64,000 nucleotides of DNA, taken from NCBI GenBank assembly GCA_023228705.1, contig JALOAS010000004.1:6930-70929 (forward strand), written 5' to 3'. Source of the DNA: Ottowia sp. (lineage in GTDB: Bacteria; Pseudomonadota; Gammaproteobacteria; Burkholderiales; Burkholderiaceae_C). Under the pieces are notes generated by a model. That model searched no databases. It saw only the letters and a list, made by a program, of their open reading frames with translations, and was not told the origin of the DNA. This document shows, one piece after another, positions 1 to 9,260 of this stretch (positions within the stretch are counted from its first letter, which is position 1; each line of letters starts with the position of its first letter). The translations under genes were made by a program, and so were the position numbers.

Positions 1-1683
1 CAGCGGCCGGATCGCGTGGCGCTCCCACGACGGCAGCACGTACGAAAAGAGCCAGGCGATGCCCGTGCCCAGCAGCGTATCGCCCACGCGCTCTGCAAAA
101 GCAGACAGCGGGCTGCCGCCCCCTGCGTAAAGCATGTCGGCCAGGATGAGCGCAAGCACCGATCCCGCAACCGCCGTGACGACGTAGCGCCGCAGGACAA
201 AGGCATGCGCCACCCCCTGCGCAACAACGACGACGAGCAGCAGCAGCGCCGCAGGCAGCTGCCCCGCCAGCAGGACGGCGGCCATGAGGCTGCCCAGCAC
301 CGTACCCAGCACGCGCGCGTTGCGCCGCTGCAGCGTTTGCGCCAGGCTGCCCCGAAGCACGACGACGATGGTCAGAAGCACCCAATAGTCCCGCGATCCC
401 CAGGGCAGCAGCCTGGCCACGACATAGCCCGTGCCTATGGCCAGCGCGGCGCGCACGGCATGGCGCAGCGCCGGCTGGCGCCAGTGCCACAAGCGCAGCA
501 GCGGCTGCAGCGACCAGTACGAGGGACTGACAAAGAGCCGCCAGCCAGCGCGCACGGTACGCAGGTCCGGCGCCCGCTCGCGCCGCGCGACGGCGGTGAG
601 ATCGGCGATGGTGCCATCCAGATAGCCCAGCCGCGTTGCCATGCTGCGAACCAGCGCCGCATGGCGCATGAGTTCCAGGTCGTCGGTTTGTGCGCTTGCG
701 CCTGCCCGCGCCGCGCTCACGTGCCGATCCAGCGCCCCCCGCTGGCTGCGCCGCGCCGGTGGCCTGCGGCCCAGCAGCAGGCTGTCGGCAACGGCATCCA
801 CGTCAGCAGCCAGCCGGTGCAAGATGGCAGCAAACTCGCGCAGCACCGGGCGCGTCTGCTCCGGCACGCCGCTCTCCAGCTCAAGCTCGCTGGCGATGAG
901 CTGGTCGCGCATCTCCAGCGCGAGCATGAGCAGGCCGGCCAGGCGCTGCCGCCGGGCCGTGCGCGGACGCTCCAGGATGATGTTGCGCGCGGTCTGCATC
1001 TGGTCGGCCAGCGCCGCCTGCAACTGCAGCAGCTGCTCCAGGGTGGCCGGATCCTGCGCCGCCGCAACGGTTGGGCCGGCGCTGGGCGTCACGCGCCTGG
1101 CATGGACCCGCAGCAGGCTGGCCAGGTCCACGAGCAGGTTGGCCAGAAGCTGCGCACGAAAACGCCCGTTGAGCAGCATGTTGGCCATCGTGCCGTACGT
1201 CACGTACCCGGCCGCGCCCATGGCGCACCACAGCGTTCGCAGCAGGGCCTCGCTGCTGCTGGCCGCTGGCTGCGGCGCCATGGCCAGCAGCATGGCAAAC
1301 ATGATCGCGGCGGCGGTGGGCATGCCGCGCGGCCCCCAGGCCGTGGCCAGGAACGCGACAAAGCTGCCGGCCACGAGCACCAGCCCCAGCGCCAGCGGAT
1401 CGCCGCGCAGCAACTGCACCACCAGGAACAGGGGAACCCCGACCAGCGGGCCGGCGACAAGATGGTTGATCTTGCCGCGCCGCGGATGGATGCCATCCGA
1501 GAGCAACGCAATGATCGCGCCCACGCTGCAATTGATGGCAGCGTAGGAGCCCAGGAACACATAGGCCGACGCCGCGACCAGCAGCAGGCCCAGCGCCACC
1601 GCCGCGCCGTTGAGCACGTGCGCGCTCAGGACGCCGCGCCAGAATGGCCGGAACCAGCGTGAGGGTGCGCCTGTTGTCTCCAT
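1..1683 (-). CDS. FUSC family membrane protein (aromatic acid/fusaric acid exporter-like), C-terminus beyond window
   Basis: The reading frame is open from an ATG at 1683 to the left edge, so about 560 residues are visible and the C-terminus is missing. The ATG is the earliest possible start, because an in-frame stop lies 9 bases upstream of it. The layout is that of the YccS/FUSC group: an N-terminal block of hydrophobic helices (about residues 15-160), a soluble helical middle part rich in Leu, Gln and Arg, and a second membrane block beginning after SYWSLQPLLRLW. The second block carries the typical run HAVRAALAIGTGYVVARLL followed by WVLLTIVVVLRGS. Family members are thought to export aromatic carboxylic acids or other toxic weak acids through the inner membrane. 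The substrate cannot be told from sequence. No partner membrane-fusion gene is seen on the visible side. Confidence 0.85.
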   Translation of the reverse strand, partial: METTGAPSRWFRPFWRGVLSAHVLNGAAVALGLLLVAASAYVFLGSYAAINCSVGAIIALLSDGIHPRRGKINHLVAGPLVGVPLFLVVQLLRGDPLALGLVLVAGSFVAFLATAWGPRGMPTAAAIMFAMLLAMAPQPAASSSEALLRTLWCAMGAAGYVTYGTMANMLLNGRFRAQLLANLLVDLASLLRVHARRVTPSAGPTVAAAQDPATLEQLLQLQAALADQMQTARNIILERPRTARRQRLAGLLMLALEMRDQLIASELELESGVPEQTRPVLREFAAILHRLAADVDAVADSLLLGRRPPARRSQRGALDRHVSAARAGASAQTDDLELMRHAALVRSMATRLGYLDGTIADLTAVARRERAPDLRTVRAGWRLFVSPSYWSLQPLLRLWHWRQPALRHAVRAALAIGTGYVVARLLPWGSRDYWVLLTIVVVLRGSLAQTLQRRNARVLGTVLGSLMAAVLLAGQLPAALLLLVVVVAQGVAHAFVLRRYVVTAVAGSVLALILADMLYAGGGSPLSAFAERVGDTLLGTGIAWLFSYVLPSWERHAIRPL

Positions 1684-1999
1684 GGTTTGGGGTCAGTGTA
1701 CCGACGGAGGGGCCGCGGCAAGAGTCAGGCGGTGACGAACCCCGCTTTCATCCAGCAATCCGGCCCCCACGTTGTTGCGAGCTTCGTCAGGCCGGCATTT
1801 TCACGCCGCGTGAACAGGGGCTCATGTAATATGTCCTGCGCCGCTCCTGAGCCAGAAAAGCCTGCGCAACACGGGGGTCGAAAAGGCTGTGGCCCCTTCT
1901 GCGCCGGCCGTGCCCAACAGGGTCTGGCGCGCATGCGGATGCCGCGCCGGCCCGGCTTTCAGGGCGACGGTTTGTGGCGTTTCATCGACCATTTTCAGC
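1684..1999. other. Intergenic spacer between divergent FUSC and amidase genes
   Basis: This 316-base stretch separates two divergently transcribed genes and presumably holds both promoters. I see no convincing promoter pair, hairpin or known RNA. The amidase frame stays open upstream as far as 1889, but the extra 37 residues are Arg/Cys-rich and unlike the family, so they are treated as non-coding. Confidence 0.5.
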
Positions 2000-3451
2000 A
2001 TGCCTGCTTCTGCACACCAGGACGACGCCATCACGGCGCTTGGCGCCTGCGCGCTGTCGGACGCCATCCACGCCCGCCGCATGTCCTGCCACGAGGTCAT
2101 GCAGGCCTACCTGGAGCGCATCCACCGGTTGAACCCCAGGTACCAGGCGCTGGTCTCGCTGCGCCCCGACACGGAACTGCTGGCCGAGGCGCGCGCCTGC
2201 GACGCCGAGCTGGCGCGCGGCCAGCCGCGCGGCTGGATGCACGGCATGCCACAGGCGATCAAGGACCTGGCCGACGCCAGGGGCCTGCCCACCTCCGCCG
2301 GCTCACCCCTTGTCCAGGGCACGCTGCCGCAGCACGACGGGCTCATGGTCGCCCGCATGCGCGCGACAGGCTGCATCGTGATCGGCAAGACCAACGTGCC
2401 CGAGTTCGGCCTGGGCTCGCACACGTTCAACGCCGTGTTCGGCACCACCGCCAACGCCTACGACGACAGCAAGTCAGCCGGAGGCAGCAGCGGGGGCGCA
2501 GCCGCTGCCCTGGCGCTGCGGCTGCTGCCGGTGGCCGATGGCTCGGACTTCATGGGCAGCCTGCGCAACCCGGCGGCCTGGGCCAACTGCTTTGGCTTGC
2601 GGCCCAGCCAGGGCCGCGTGCCGCTGGAGCCGGCGCGCGACGCCTGGATCAGCCAGCTTGGCACCGAAGGCCCCATGGGGCGCAGCGTGCGCGACGTGGC
2701 GCAACTGCTTGGCACGCAGGCCGGCTACTCGCGTCATTCGCCGTTGTCGCTGGGCTCTTCCTTCAACGTTGCCGCCGCCACCCACGCTGCCGACCTCAAG
2801 CGCCTGCGCGTGGGCTGGCTGGGCAACCTGGACGGACACCTGGCCACGGAACCGGGCATCCTGGAGGCATGCGAGGACGCGCTGCACCGCCTTGAATCCG
2901 AAGGCGCGCTGGTCGAGCCCGCGCAACTGGCCATGGACGCCGAGCGCGTGTGGCGCGCCTGGCTGACCTGGCGCCAGGTGCTGGTCGGCGCCAGGCTGCG
3001 CCCGCTGCTGGCGCGCGAGGAAAACCGCAAGCTCATGAAGCCGGAGGCGCTGTGGGAATACGATCAGGGCCGCGATTGCAGCGCCGCAGACCTCATGGAG
3101 GCCAGCGTCGTGCGCACCGAGTTTCACGCCGCCATGCTCGGCTTGTTCCAGCGCTTTGACCTGCTTGCGCTGCCCACGGCGCAGGTCTGGCCCTTTGACA
3201 AGGCACGGCGCTGGCCCGACGCCATAGGCGAGCGCGCCATGGACACGTACCACCGCTGGATGGAAACGGTCATCTACGCGACCTTCGGCGGGCTGCCCTG
3301 CGCCAGCGTGCCGGCCGGGTTCAACGCCGCCGGCCTGCCCACGGGAATGCAACTCATCGGCCCGCCACGCGCCGACGCAGCCGTGCTCCAGGCCGCTGCG
3401 ACCTACGAGGCGCTCATTGCCGACCTGCTTGCCGCAACTCCGCCGGATTGA
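2000..3451 (+). CDS. Amidase signature family hydrolase
   Basis: The protein has 483 residues and hydrolyses an amide bond in an unknown substrate. All three members of the Ser-cisSer-Lys triad are visible: Lys88 in AIKDLADA, the glycine/serine stretch SAGGSSGGAAAA (residues 159-170, with the cis-Ser in it), and the nucleophile Ser187 in DFMGSLRNPAAW. The usual GGSIRxPA is slightly altered here to MGSLRNPA. The ATG at 2000 was chosen because the amidase fold begins shortly after it and upstream codons have an atypical composition. Length matches cytoplasmic amidases of the AtzF/GatA-like group (450-500 residues). No signal peptide is seen. It is a lone gene, divergent from the FUSC exporter, so its pathway is open. 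Confidence 0.9.
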   Translation: MPASAHQDDAITALGACALSDAIHARRMSCHEVMQAYLERIHRLNPRYQALVSLRPDTELLAEARACDAELARGQPRGWMHGMPQAIKDLADARGLPTSAGSPLVQGTLPQHDGLMVARMRATGCIVIGKTNVPEFGLGSHTFNAVFGTTANAYDDSKSAGGSSGGAAAALALRLLPVADGSDFMGSLRNPAAWANCFGLRPSQGRVPLEPARDAWISQLGTEGPMGRSVRDVAQLLGTQAGYSRHSPLSLGSSFNVAAATHAADLKRLRVGWLGNLDGHLATEPGILEACEDALHRLESEGALVEPAQLAMDAERVWRAWLTWRQVLVGARLRPLLAREENRKLMKPEALWEYDQGRDCSAADLMEASVVRTEFHAAMLGLFQRFDLLALPTAQVWPFDKARRWPDAIGERAMDTYHRWMETVIYATFGGLPCASVPAGFNAAGLPTGMQLIGPPRADAAVLQAAATYEALIADLLAATPPD

Positions 3452-3527
3452 GCCAGCCTTGTTGCTGGTGGCAGTAAACACCTGCAGCGCCGGCCCAGGA
3501 AAGGGCCCGATCTGCGCCCCTGCTTCT

Positions 3528-4364
3528 TCAGGACGCACCGGCCGGCTCCTGCAGGAAAACCAGCTCGTCGCCGTCGTGGCGCGCGCGCAGGACGGAAGCC
3601 GTGGTGCTGCCGGGGAGCTGGAACTCGAGCTCGAGCCGGTCGCCCTCAAGCCGCGCCTCAAATGACCGGGCCTCGCGGCCATCGACCCGGATGCGGCCCT
3701 TGAGCATCTGGTGGTCCTGCTCCAGCTCCAGCTCGTGCAGGTGGCCCTGTTCGTCATGCCATTCCCAGGAGCCGGCCACCTGCGCCGGCACGATCCACAT
3801 GTAGATGTTGGCGTTGCCGCACTTGACGTGCGCATCCGGCGTCCAGTCGCCCATGCCAAACGCGTGCGAGACGATGCGCGTGCCCGGACGCAGTTCCTGC
3901 TGCAGCCTGGGGCGCAACTCCAGGTTGACGCTGTCCAGCAGGTACAGGCAGACCACGGTCGCGTCGCTGAAATCGGCTTCAAGCAGGTTGCCCTCCCTGA
4001 AATCGACCATGTGCTCGACGCGGCTGTTGCCCGCGTACTCCATGGCTTCGGCAATGCGCATGGGGTCCAGGTCTATGCCGACTGCGCGCGCGCCTCTTTG
4101 CATGGCGGCGGCCACAACGATACGGCCGTCGCCGCAACCCAGGTCGTACACGATGTCGTCCCCGTCTACGGCGGCCAGGTCCAGCATGGCGCGGATGACC
4201 CGGTCCTCGGTCGGGACAAAGGGAATGTCCAGGAAGAGATCGGGTGGTGGGTCGACGCCGTAATCGGCCAGCTCATGGTCGTCGAGCAGGCGCTCGGGGT
4301 CCTGGTCGCCGTCGAGCCCGTGGGGCCAGTTGCGCCATTCGTCGTCGTTGAAACGGTTGTCCAT
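3528..4364 (-). CDS. SAM-dependent methyltransferase, class I
   Basis: This 278-residue protein carries a clear SAM-binding motif I, VYDLGCGDGRIVVAAA (about residues 72-87), then GIDLDPMRIAEA as motif II. The fold is therefore a Rossmann methyltransferase. The first 45 residues are acidic (DDEW, DDHELADYGVDPPPD), and a C-terminal beta-rich part after residue 200 may bind substrate. The ATG at 4364 gives the start MDNRFNDDEW. An upstream extension is possible but reads as low-complexity shadow sequence. The gene lies 85 bases downstream of the ABC importer genes on the same strand and could be co-transcribed with them. The substrate is unknown. Similar proteins are annotated only as class I methyltransferases. 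Confidence 0.85.
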   Translation of the reverse strand: MDNRFNDDEWRNWPHGLDGDQDPERLLDDHELADYGVDPPPDLFLDIPFVPTEDRVIRAMLDLAAVDGDDIVYDLGCGDGRIVVAAAMQRGARAVGIDLDPMRIAEAMEYAGNSRVEHMVDFREGNLLEADFSDATVVCLYLLDSVNLELRPRLQQELRPGTRIVSHAFGMGDWTPDAHVKCGNANIYMWIVPAQVAGSWEWHDEQGHLHELELEQDHQMLKGRIRVDGREARSFEARLEGDRLELEFQLPGSTTASVLRARHDGDELVFLQEPAGAS

Positions 4365-4449
4365 GACTTCCTCTGCCCGATCCGGCAGCCTGTCCGGACC
4401 GGAAAAATCCCGCCAGCGGAGCTTCTTCAGCCATGCCAAGCGGGCGTGC

Positions 4450-5292
4450 TCATTCGCGCCGCATGACAAAGCGCCGGACGTAGTCGTTGGCCGGCTGCGC
4501 AATGATGCCCTGCGGGCTGCCGGCCTGCTCGACGCGGCCCTCGCGCAGGATGACGATGTGGTCGCCCAGGCGCAGCGCTTCGGCGATGTCATGCGTGACA
4601 AAGACGATGGTCTTGTGCAGTTGCTGCTGCAGCTTGAGCAGCTCGTCCTGCATGTCGTAGCGGATGAGCGGGTCCAGCGCGGAAAAGGCCTCGTCCATGA
4701 GGATGATGCCGGCGTCTATGGCCAGCGCGCGCGCCAGGCCCACGCGCTGGCGCATGCCGCCCGACAGCTCATCCGGGTAGCGCTTTTCATAGCCGGCCAG
4801 GTTGACCCGCTCCAGCCACTGGCCGGCCTTGGCCCGCGCCTGCGCCACCGGCTCGCCGCGCACGCGCAGGCCGAAGGCCACGTTGGCCAGCACGTCCAGG
4901 TGCGGCAGCAGCCCGAAGTTCTGGAACACCATGCTGATGGCATGGCGCCGCCATGCGCGCAGCTCGTCCAGGCTGAGGGCCAGCACGTTCTTGCCATCGA
5001 CGCGGATTTCACCGGCCGAGGGATCGATGAGCCGGTTGATGTGCCGCACCAGCGTTGACTTGCCCGACCCGGACAGCCCCATGATGCAGGTGATGCGGTC
5101 GGCCGGGATGCGGGCATCGACGCCAGCCAGGCCCACGCTGGCGCCGGTCTGCTCCTGCACCTGCTCCTTGTCGACGCCGTCGCGCAGCAGCGCCAGCGCC
5201 CGGGCCTCCGCGGCAGCCGGTCCAAACACCTTGTAGATGCCGTGGATGCCGATCTTCACCGGGGTTTCGGTCTGCAGCGGCTGCGCGCTCAT
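4450..5292 (-). CDS. proV: Glycine betaine/proline-type ABC transporter ATP-binding protein, without CBS domains
   Basis: This 280-residue ATPase drives uptake of a quaternary ammonium compatible solute. Walker A is GLSGSGKST (residues 72-80), the signature is LSGGM (176-180) and Walker B is IILMDE (about 196-201). The insert before Walker A (RDGVDKEQVQEQTG) and the stretch HINRLIDPSAG are typical of ProV. E. coli ProV is about 400 residues and ends in two CBS domains. This protein stops after the nucleotide-binding domain at RRFVMRRE, so CBS-based osmosensing is absent. The ATG overlaps the stop of the upstream fused gene by four bases, which indicates translational coupling. The gene symbol is given by family, not by proven substrate. 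Confidence 0.9.
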   Translation of the reverse strand: MSAQPLQTETPVKIGIHGIYKVFGPAAAEARALALLRDGVDKEQVQEQTGASVGLAGVDARIPADRITCIMGLSGSGKSTLVRHINRLIDPSAGEIRVDGKNVLALSLDELRAWRRHAISMVFQNFGLLPHLDVLANVAFGLRVRGEPVAQARAKAGQWLERVNLAGYEKRYPDELSGGMRQRVGLARALAIDAGIILMDEAFSALDPLIRYDMQDELLKLQQQLHKTIVFVTHDIAEALRLGDHIVILREGRVEQAGSPQGIIAQPANDYVRRFVMRRE

Positions 5293-7277
5293 GCGCGGTT
5301 CCCCCGGTTGCGCGCGGCCCGGCGCTGGCGCGAGGTGCGGCCGTAGGCCTGCGTGATGCGGTCGATGACGATGGCCAGGATGACGATGGCCACGCCCGCC
5401 TGCAGCCCGCGCCCCACGTCCAGCGTCTGGATGCCTGCCAGCACGTCCTCGCCCAGGCCGCGCGCGCCTATCATGGACGCGACCACGACCATGGCCAGCG
5501 CCATCATCGTTGCCTGGTTGATGCCGGCCATGATGCTGGGACGCGCCAGCGGCAGCGTGACCCGGGTCAGCATCTGCCAGCGCGTGACGCCAAAGGACTG
5601 CGCCGCCTCGGTGATGTCGCGGTCGACCTGGCGCAGCCCGAGCGTGGTCAGCCGCACCAGCGGCGGGATCGCGTAGACCACGGTGGCAAACAGCGCGGGC
5701 ACCTTGCCCAGGCCGAACAGCATGAGGATGGGTACCAGGTAGACAAAGCTGGGCAGCGTCTGCATGGCGTCCATGATCGGGGTCACCACGCGCCGCAGCG
5801 TCCGGCTTTGCGCCGCCAGGATGCCCAGCGGCACGCCCAGGACGATGGTGATGGCGGTGGCCACCAGCATGAGCGCCAGCGTTTGCATGAGCGGCTGCCA
5901 CAGGCCCACGGCACCGATCGCGTACAGCCCCGCCACGTAGAGCACCGTGGCCACGGGCTTGCGCGTGGCGTGCCAGGCCACGGCGGCAACCAGCGCCAGC
6001 AGCAGCCAGGGCGGAATCGCCTCCAGCCCGCGCTCCAGCGGCAGCAGCACGCTGTGCAGGATCAGGTTGCTCACCTTGCGCAAGCGGGTGCCGTAAGCGC
6101 TGACCACGTTCATCAACTGCTGGTTGACGATTTGCGCGGTGGACCAGTCGGGGAAAAAGCCGGATGCGGCGGTGGTCTTGTTTTCCCGCTTGCTGCCAGC
6201 GCCCGTGCCGCCGCCTGGCACCGTCGGTACCGATGCGGCGCCGGCATCGGACACATGCAAGAACGCATTGATCTTGGCCACTGCCTCCTCATCGAACCAG
6301 GCGCGCCAGACCTCCGGATTTTCCTGCAGGAATTCCTGCGCCAGTTCCTTGCCACCCCGGTGCGTTTCGGTCATCTGGAGGATGACGCCATTGAGCAGTT
6401 CGGGCTCGACCTGCAGGCGCTTGAAGAAGCGGATCACCTGCGGATTCCTGTCGGCAAAGCCGGAGGTCACGGCCACGCCCAGGTGCGCCACCGGGAAATC
6501 CGACGCGCACATGTGGTCGCCACCGTTGAGGACGGTGTCCCAGCAGGCTGGGTCAAACGGCGCCTGCTCTATCTTGGCAAAGTCGTACTTGGCCATCAGC
6601 CCGGCGGGCTGCCAGTAGTAAAAGAGGATGGGCACGCCGCGGTCAAAGGCCGAGCTGATCGCCGAATCCAGCGCTGCCCCCGTGCCGGCGCGGGAGTTGA
6701 CGTAGTCGTCGGTCAGGTGATACAGCTCCAGCAGGCGGGTGTTGGTCTTCTCGCAGACCCAGCCGCGGGGGCAGTTGAGAAAGCGGCCCCTGGACGGCTC
6801 TTCCGGGTCGGGAAACAGCGCCTTGTAGCGCGGCAGGTCGCGCCAGCTCTTGAGGTCGGGCGCGGATGCCTCTATGCTGCGTTCCGGATCGCCGTGCACC
6901 ACGTAGTCCGGGACGAACCAGCCCTGCGTTGCGCCGCCCTTCAGCGTATCGCCCACGACCTGCACCGTTCCATCGTCAACGGCTTGCTGGATGATGGGCG
7001 CCCGGCCGGTCCACTGCTCGGCAATGATGTCTATGTCGCCCTGCGCCAGCGCCGTCTCCAGCGCCGCGGTGGTGCCGGGGACGACGTCGGTCTTGCAGTC
7101 AAAAGCCGCCTGCAGCAGGATCTGGATGAGATGCGTGGTGAAGTCGGCGCTTTCCCAGTCCTGCCCCGCCAGGCGGACCGGATCGCCGCCATTGCATGTG
7201 GCGGCGTGGGCCGCAACCGGCGGCAGCCCCAACCCCAGGGCAAGGGCAGCCGCGGTCAGTATGCGCTTGAGGTCCAT
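5289..7277 (-). CDS. Fused substrate-binding protein and permease of a glycine betaine-type ABC importer (ProX-ProW-like)
   Basis: This 662-residue protein begins with a signal sequence (MDLKRILTAAALALGLGLPP, likely cut after AHA at residue 25). A periplasmic binding domain of the OpuAC/ProX type follows (about 26-340) and includes DWESADFTTHLIQILLQ and GDIDIIAEQWTGR. A Gly/Ser-rich linker (VPGGGTGAGSK, about 347-357) leads into a permease domain with about six or more membrane segments and the EAA loop EAAQSFGVTRWQMLTRVTLP. Fusions of this kind are known (OpuABC-type), but most have the binding domain after the permease. Here it is N-terminal and preceded by a cleavable-looking signal. The ATPase gene follows with a four-base overlap. 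The uptake substrate is most likely a betaine or choline-like osmolyte. Confidence 0.9.
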   Translation of the reverse strand: MDLKRILTAAALALGLGLPPVAAHAATCNGGDPVRLAGQDWESADFTTHLIQILLQAAFDCKTDVVPGTTAALETALAQGDIDIIAEQWTGRAPIIQQAVDDGTVQVVGDTLKGGATQGWFVPDYVVHGDPERSIEASAPDLKSWRDLPRYKALFPDPEEPSRGRFLNCPRGWVCEKTNTRLLELYHLTDDYVNSRAGTGAALDSAISSAFDRGVPILFYYWQPAGLMAKYDFAKIEQAPFDPACWDTVLNGGDHMCASDFPVAHLGVAVTSGFADRNPQVIRFFKRLQVEPELLNGVILQMTETHRGGKELAQEFLQENPEVWRAWFDEEAVAKINAFLHVSDAGAASVPTVPGGGTGAGSKRENKTTAASGFFPDWSTAQIVNQQLMNVVSAYGTRLRKVSNLILHSVLLPLERGLEAIPPWLLLALVAAVAWHATRKPVATVLYVAGLYAIGAVGLWQPLMQTLALMLVATAITIVLGVPLGILAAQSRTLRRVVTPIMDAMQTLPSFVYLVPILMLFGLGKVPALFATVVYAIPPLVRLTTLGLRQVDRDITEAAQSFGVTRWQMLTRVTLPLARPSIMAGINQATMMALAMVVVASMIGARGLGEDVLAGIQTLDVGRGLQAGVAIVILAIVIDRITQAYGRTSRQRRAARNRGNRA

Positions 7278-7607
7278 CGTGGCTCTGCCGTCCGCTCACG
7301 CACCTGGAATCATGCTCCGGCCGCTGGCTGCGGCCACCACGCATGCGCGCTGCTGCCCAAACTGCCGCAGCCACGCCACAGTGTGCAGGTGTATGGAGCG
7401 AGGGTAACATGCACGTGCACCAAGGATGATGGCAAGCTGTGACAACGCGTGATCCACGTCCGTCCGCTGTCGCATGCCTGTTTGCAACAGCCAGCCTCAT
7501 GTTCGCGCTACGCTTGTTATGAGACTGCCGGACAGATGGGGCCAGAAGCGGGCTGACCAGAAGGTGCAGCCACGAGCCATGTTGCACACACGTTGAGCCT
7601 TTGTCCC
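7278..7607. other. Intergenic region upstream of the betaine-type importer
   Basis: This spacer of about 330 bases lies between the divergent importer and the repeat element before acoX. It must hold the importer promoter. I find no clear promoter pair, operator or RNA structure in it. Confidence 0.4.
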
Positions 7608-7738
7608 AGGAGCCTGTCGGACTTTGGTCCAATCTACTGCGCCGGTGGGACAAGCGGTCCATTTTTGCCCGCTTGTCCCACTCGGTTGGCTTCGCCGCTC
7701 TGCGAGAACGCTACGATCGCCAAAGCACGACAGACTCC
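7608..7738 (+). repeat. MITE-like element, family 1, internally shortened copy
   Basis: The element begins AGGAGCCTGTCGGACTTTGG and ends in the imperfect inverted copy CCAAAGCACGACAGACTCC. It matches the longer copy at 36295-36480 almost base for base at both ends, including TCTACTGCGCCGGTGGGA and GCTCTGCGAGAACGCTACG. About 55 bases from the middle are missing: the sequence jumps directly from GCCCGCTT to GTCCCACTCGG. It has no coding capacity of its own. It lies 72 bases upstream of acoX and may mark a transfer boundary. Confidence 0.85.
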
Positions 7739-7809
7739 GAGGGAAGTGTGCGACACTCCCATCGACCCCATGTCAGACGATCCTTGGGCTTTGGCCACCC
7801 CCAAAACAC

Positions 7810-8982
7810 ATGGACTACACCTCACTTGGCAACCGACACATAACAAGCTCAAACACGGCGATCAACAAGACGAAGCCGCAAGCCGGCAGTGGCCACGCGC
7901 CCATCGTCGGCGTGGTCGCCAACCCCACATCTGCGCGTGATATCCGACGCGTTGTTGTCAATGCGGGCAATCTTCAGCTTGCAGACAGGGTCAGCATCAT
8001 GCTGCGCCTGCTGGCGGCGCTGGGCTCATGCGGCATCCGCAACGTCCTCATGATGCCCGACCGACATGGGCTTTGTGCCCTGCTGCAGCGCAACCTGGAG
8101 AGGGAACGTGCCTATGCGAAAGCCTCTGAACGCTGGCCCACGCTGACTCTACTCGACATGCCGGTGACTGGCACCGTGCAAGACAGTCAGCGCGCTTCCC
8201 GGCTCTTGCAACGCGCTGGAGCGGCAGCAACCATCGTCCTGGGTGGTGATGGCACGCATCGCGCTGTTGTGTCGGAATGCGCTGACGTCCCCATAGCCGG
8301 CTTGTCCACGGGTACCAACAACGCTTACCCGCAGACACATGAACCAACATCTGTCGGTCTGGCCGTCGGCTTGTACGCCAGCGGGCGCATACCCGCAGCC
8401 GTTGCACTTGTCACCAACAAGTGTCTGGACATACAGATCTTTCGCGCGGGCACACAAACCCTGCACGAGATTGCACTGGTCGACGTGGCCGTGTTGCGCG
8501 ATCCATTCATAGGGGCTGGTGCGATGTGGGACGCAGATGCCCTTGCTGCCCTGTATCTGAGTTTTTCCGAACCGGATGCCGTCGGGCTGTCGTCCATAGG
8601 TGGTTTGCTGCAACCTGTCGGACGACGCGAGGCTGGCGGCCTGTACGTTGAGCTGGCGCCCTGCGACAGCAAGGGTGGCGCACCACCCAAATTCATGCTC
8701 ATGGCCCCCATCGCCCCAGGCCTGTTGCGGCCCATCGGTATCCGGCACTGGCAACGCCTCGAAAACGGCGTCCCCGCAAAAATTCAACGCGGAAGCGGCG
8801 CCATTGCACTGGACGGTGAGCGTTCTATTGGCTTTGCCGCTGACGACACCATTCAGGCGACATTGCATGAAAACGCATTTTTGTCGGTGGACGTCAAGGC
8901 GTGCATGCGCTACGTGGCCACGCAGGGCATATTGCGCAATTTTTCATCTGATGGAGCAGTATCTGCGCCTGATATGCCATAA
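7810..8982 (+). CDS. acoX: AcoX-like protein (ATP-NAD kinase-like fold) of acetoin catabolism
   Basis: The 390-residue protein has the NAD-kinase-like motifs VLGGDGTHR (143-151) and GLSTGTNNAYP (164-174), and the opening VGVVANPTSARDIRR (33-47) typical of AcoX. AcoX proteins occur in acetoin-degradation loci, but their reaction is not established. The ATG at 7810 was chosen because codons upstream of 7740 belong to the inverted-repeat element. A later start near the GVVANP strand is possible. In most aco operons acoX precedes acoA in the same direction. Here it faces the acoA-acoB-lipoyl genes and ends 44 bases from them. Codon use is less GC-biased than in the flanking core genes, which suggests acquired DNA. 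Confidence 0.85.
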   Translation: MDYTSLGNRHITSSNTAINKTKPQAGSGHAPIVGVVANPTSARDIRRVVVNAGNLQLADRVSIMLRLLAALGSCGIRNVLMMPDRHGLCALLQRNLERERAYAKASERWPTLTLLDMPVTGTVQDSQRASRLLQRAGAAATIVLGGDGTHRAVVSECADVPIAGLSTGTNNAYPQTHEPTSVGLAVGLYASGRIPAAVALVTNKCLDIQIFRAGTQTLHEIALVDVAVLRDPFIGAGAMWDADALAALYLSFSEPDAVGLSSIGGLLQPVGRREAGGLYVELAPCDSKGGAPPKFMLMAPIAPGLLRPIGIRHWQRLENGVPAKIQRGSGAIALDGERSIGFAADDTIQATLHENAFLSVDVKACMRYVATQGILRNFSSDGAVSAPDMP

Positions 8983-9026
8983 ACAGCCGATGTGAGCACG
9001 GCCGCAAAACGCAACCACCATCCAGT

Positions 9027-9257
9027 TTACTCAATCGTTGCAATCACCGCGCCCCGGTCGAGCACAGCGTCTTCGGATTCACGAATATGCAGCGTGCCAG
9101 ACGCGGGTGCAGCGATTTCAAACTGGGATTTCTCAACCATGATCTCGACGATCATGTCTCCCTCCTTCACGACCGTGCCATCGTCATACGCCCAAGACGT
9201 GATGACAGCCTGTGTATCATCGTCCCACAAATCGGTTGGAATTCTGACGTCTGCCAT
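9027..9257 (-). CDS. Stand-alone lipoyl (biotinyl/lipoyl attachment) carrier protein
   Basis: This 76-residue protein is a single lipoyl domain. The attachment lysine is Lys43 in IMVEKSQFEIAAPASG, at the tip of the beta-hairpin. The flanking pattern KEGDMIVEI and GTLHIRES fits the family. It would carry acyl groups made by the E1 component encoded just upstream (acoB ends four bases before this start). No catalytic acyltransferase (E2) or dihydrolipoamide dehydrogenase (E3) domain is attached, and none is encoded nearby, so those activities would have to come from elsewhere. The length equals the domain itself with no obvious truncation scar. Confidence 0.9.
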   Translation of the reverse strand: MADVRIPTDLWDDDTQAVITSWAYDDGTVVKEGDMIVEIMVEKSQFEIAAPASGTLHIRESEDAVLDRGAVIATIE

Positions 9258-9260
9258 TGG

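Noticed and set aside
16..1662. 548-codon open frame on the plus strand
   Set aside because: It is antisense to the FUSC gene, has His/Gln/Arg-rich composition and matches no family. It is a by-product of high GC content.
7624..7809. N-terminal extension of acoX by 62 codons
   Set aside because: Most of it is translated repeat-element sequence, and the same DNA occurs at 36 kb on the opposite side of a different gene.
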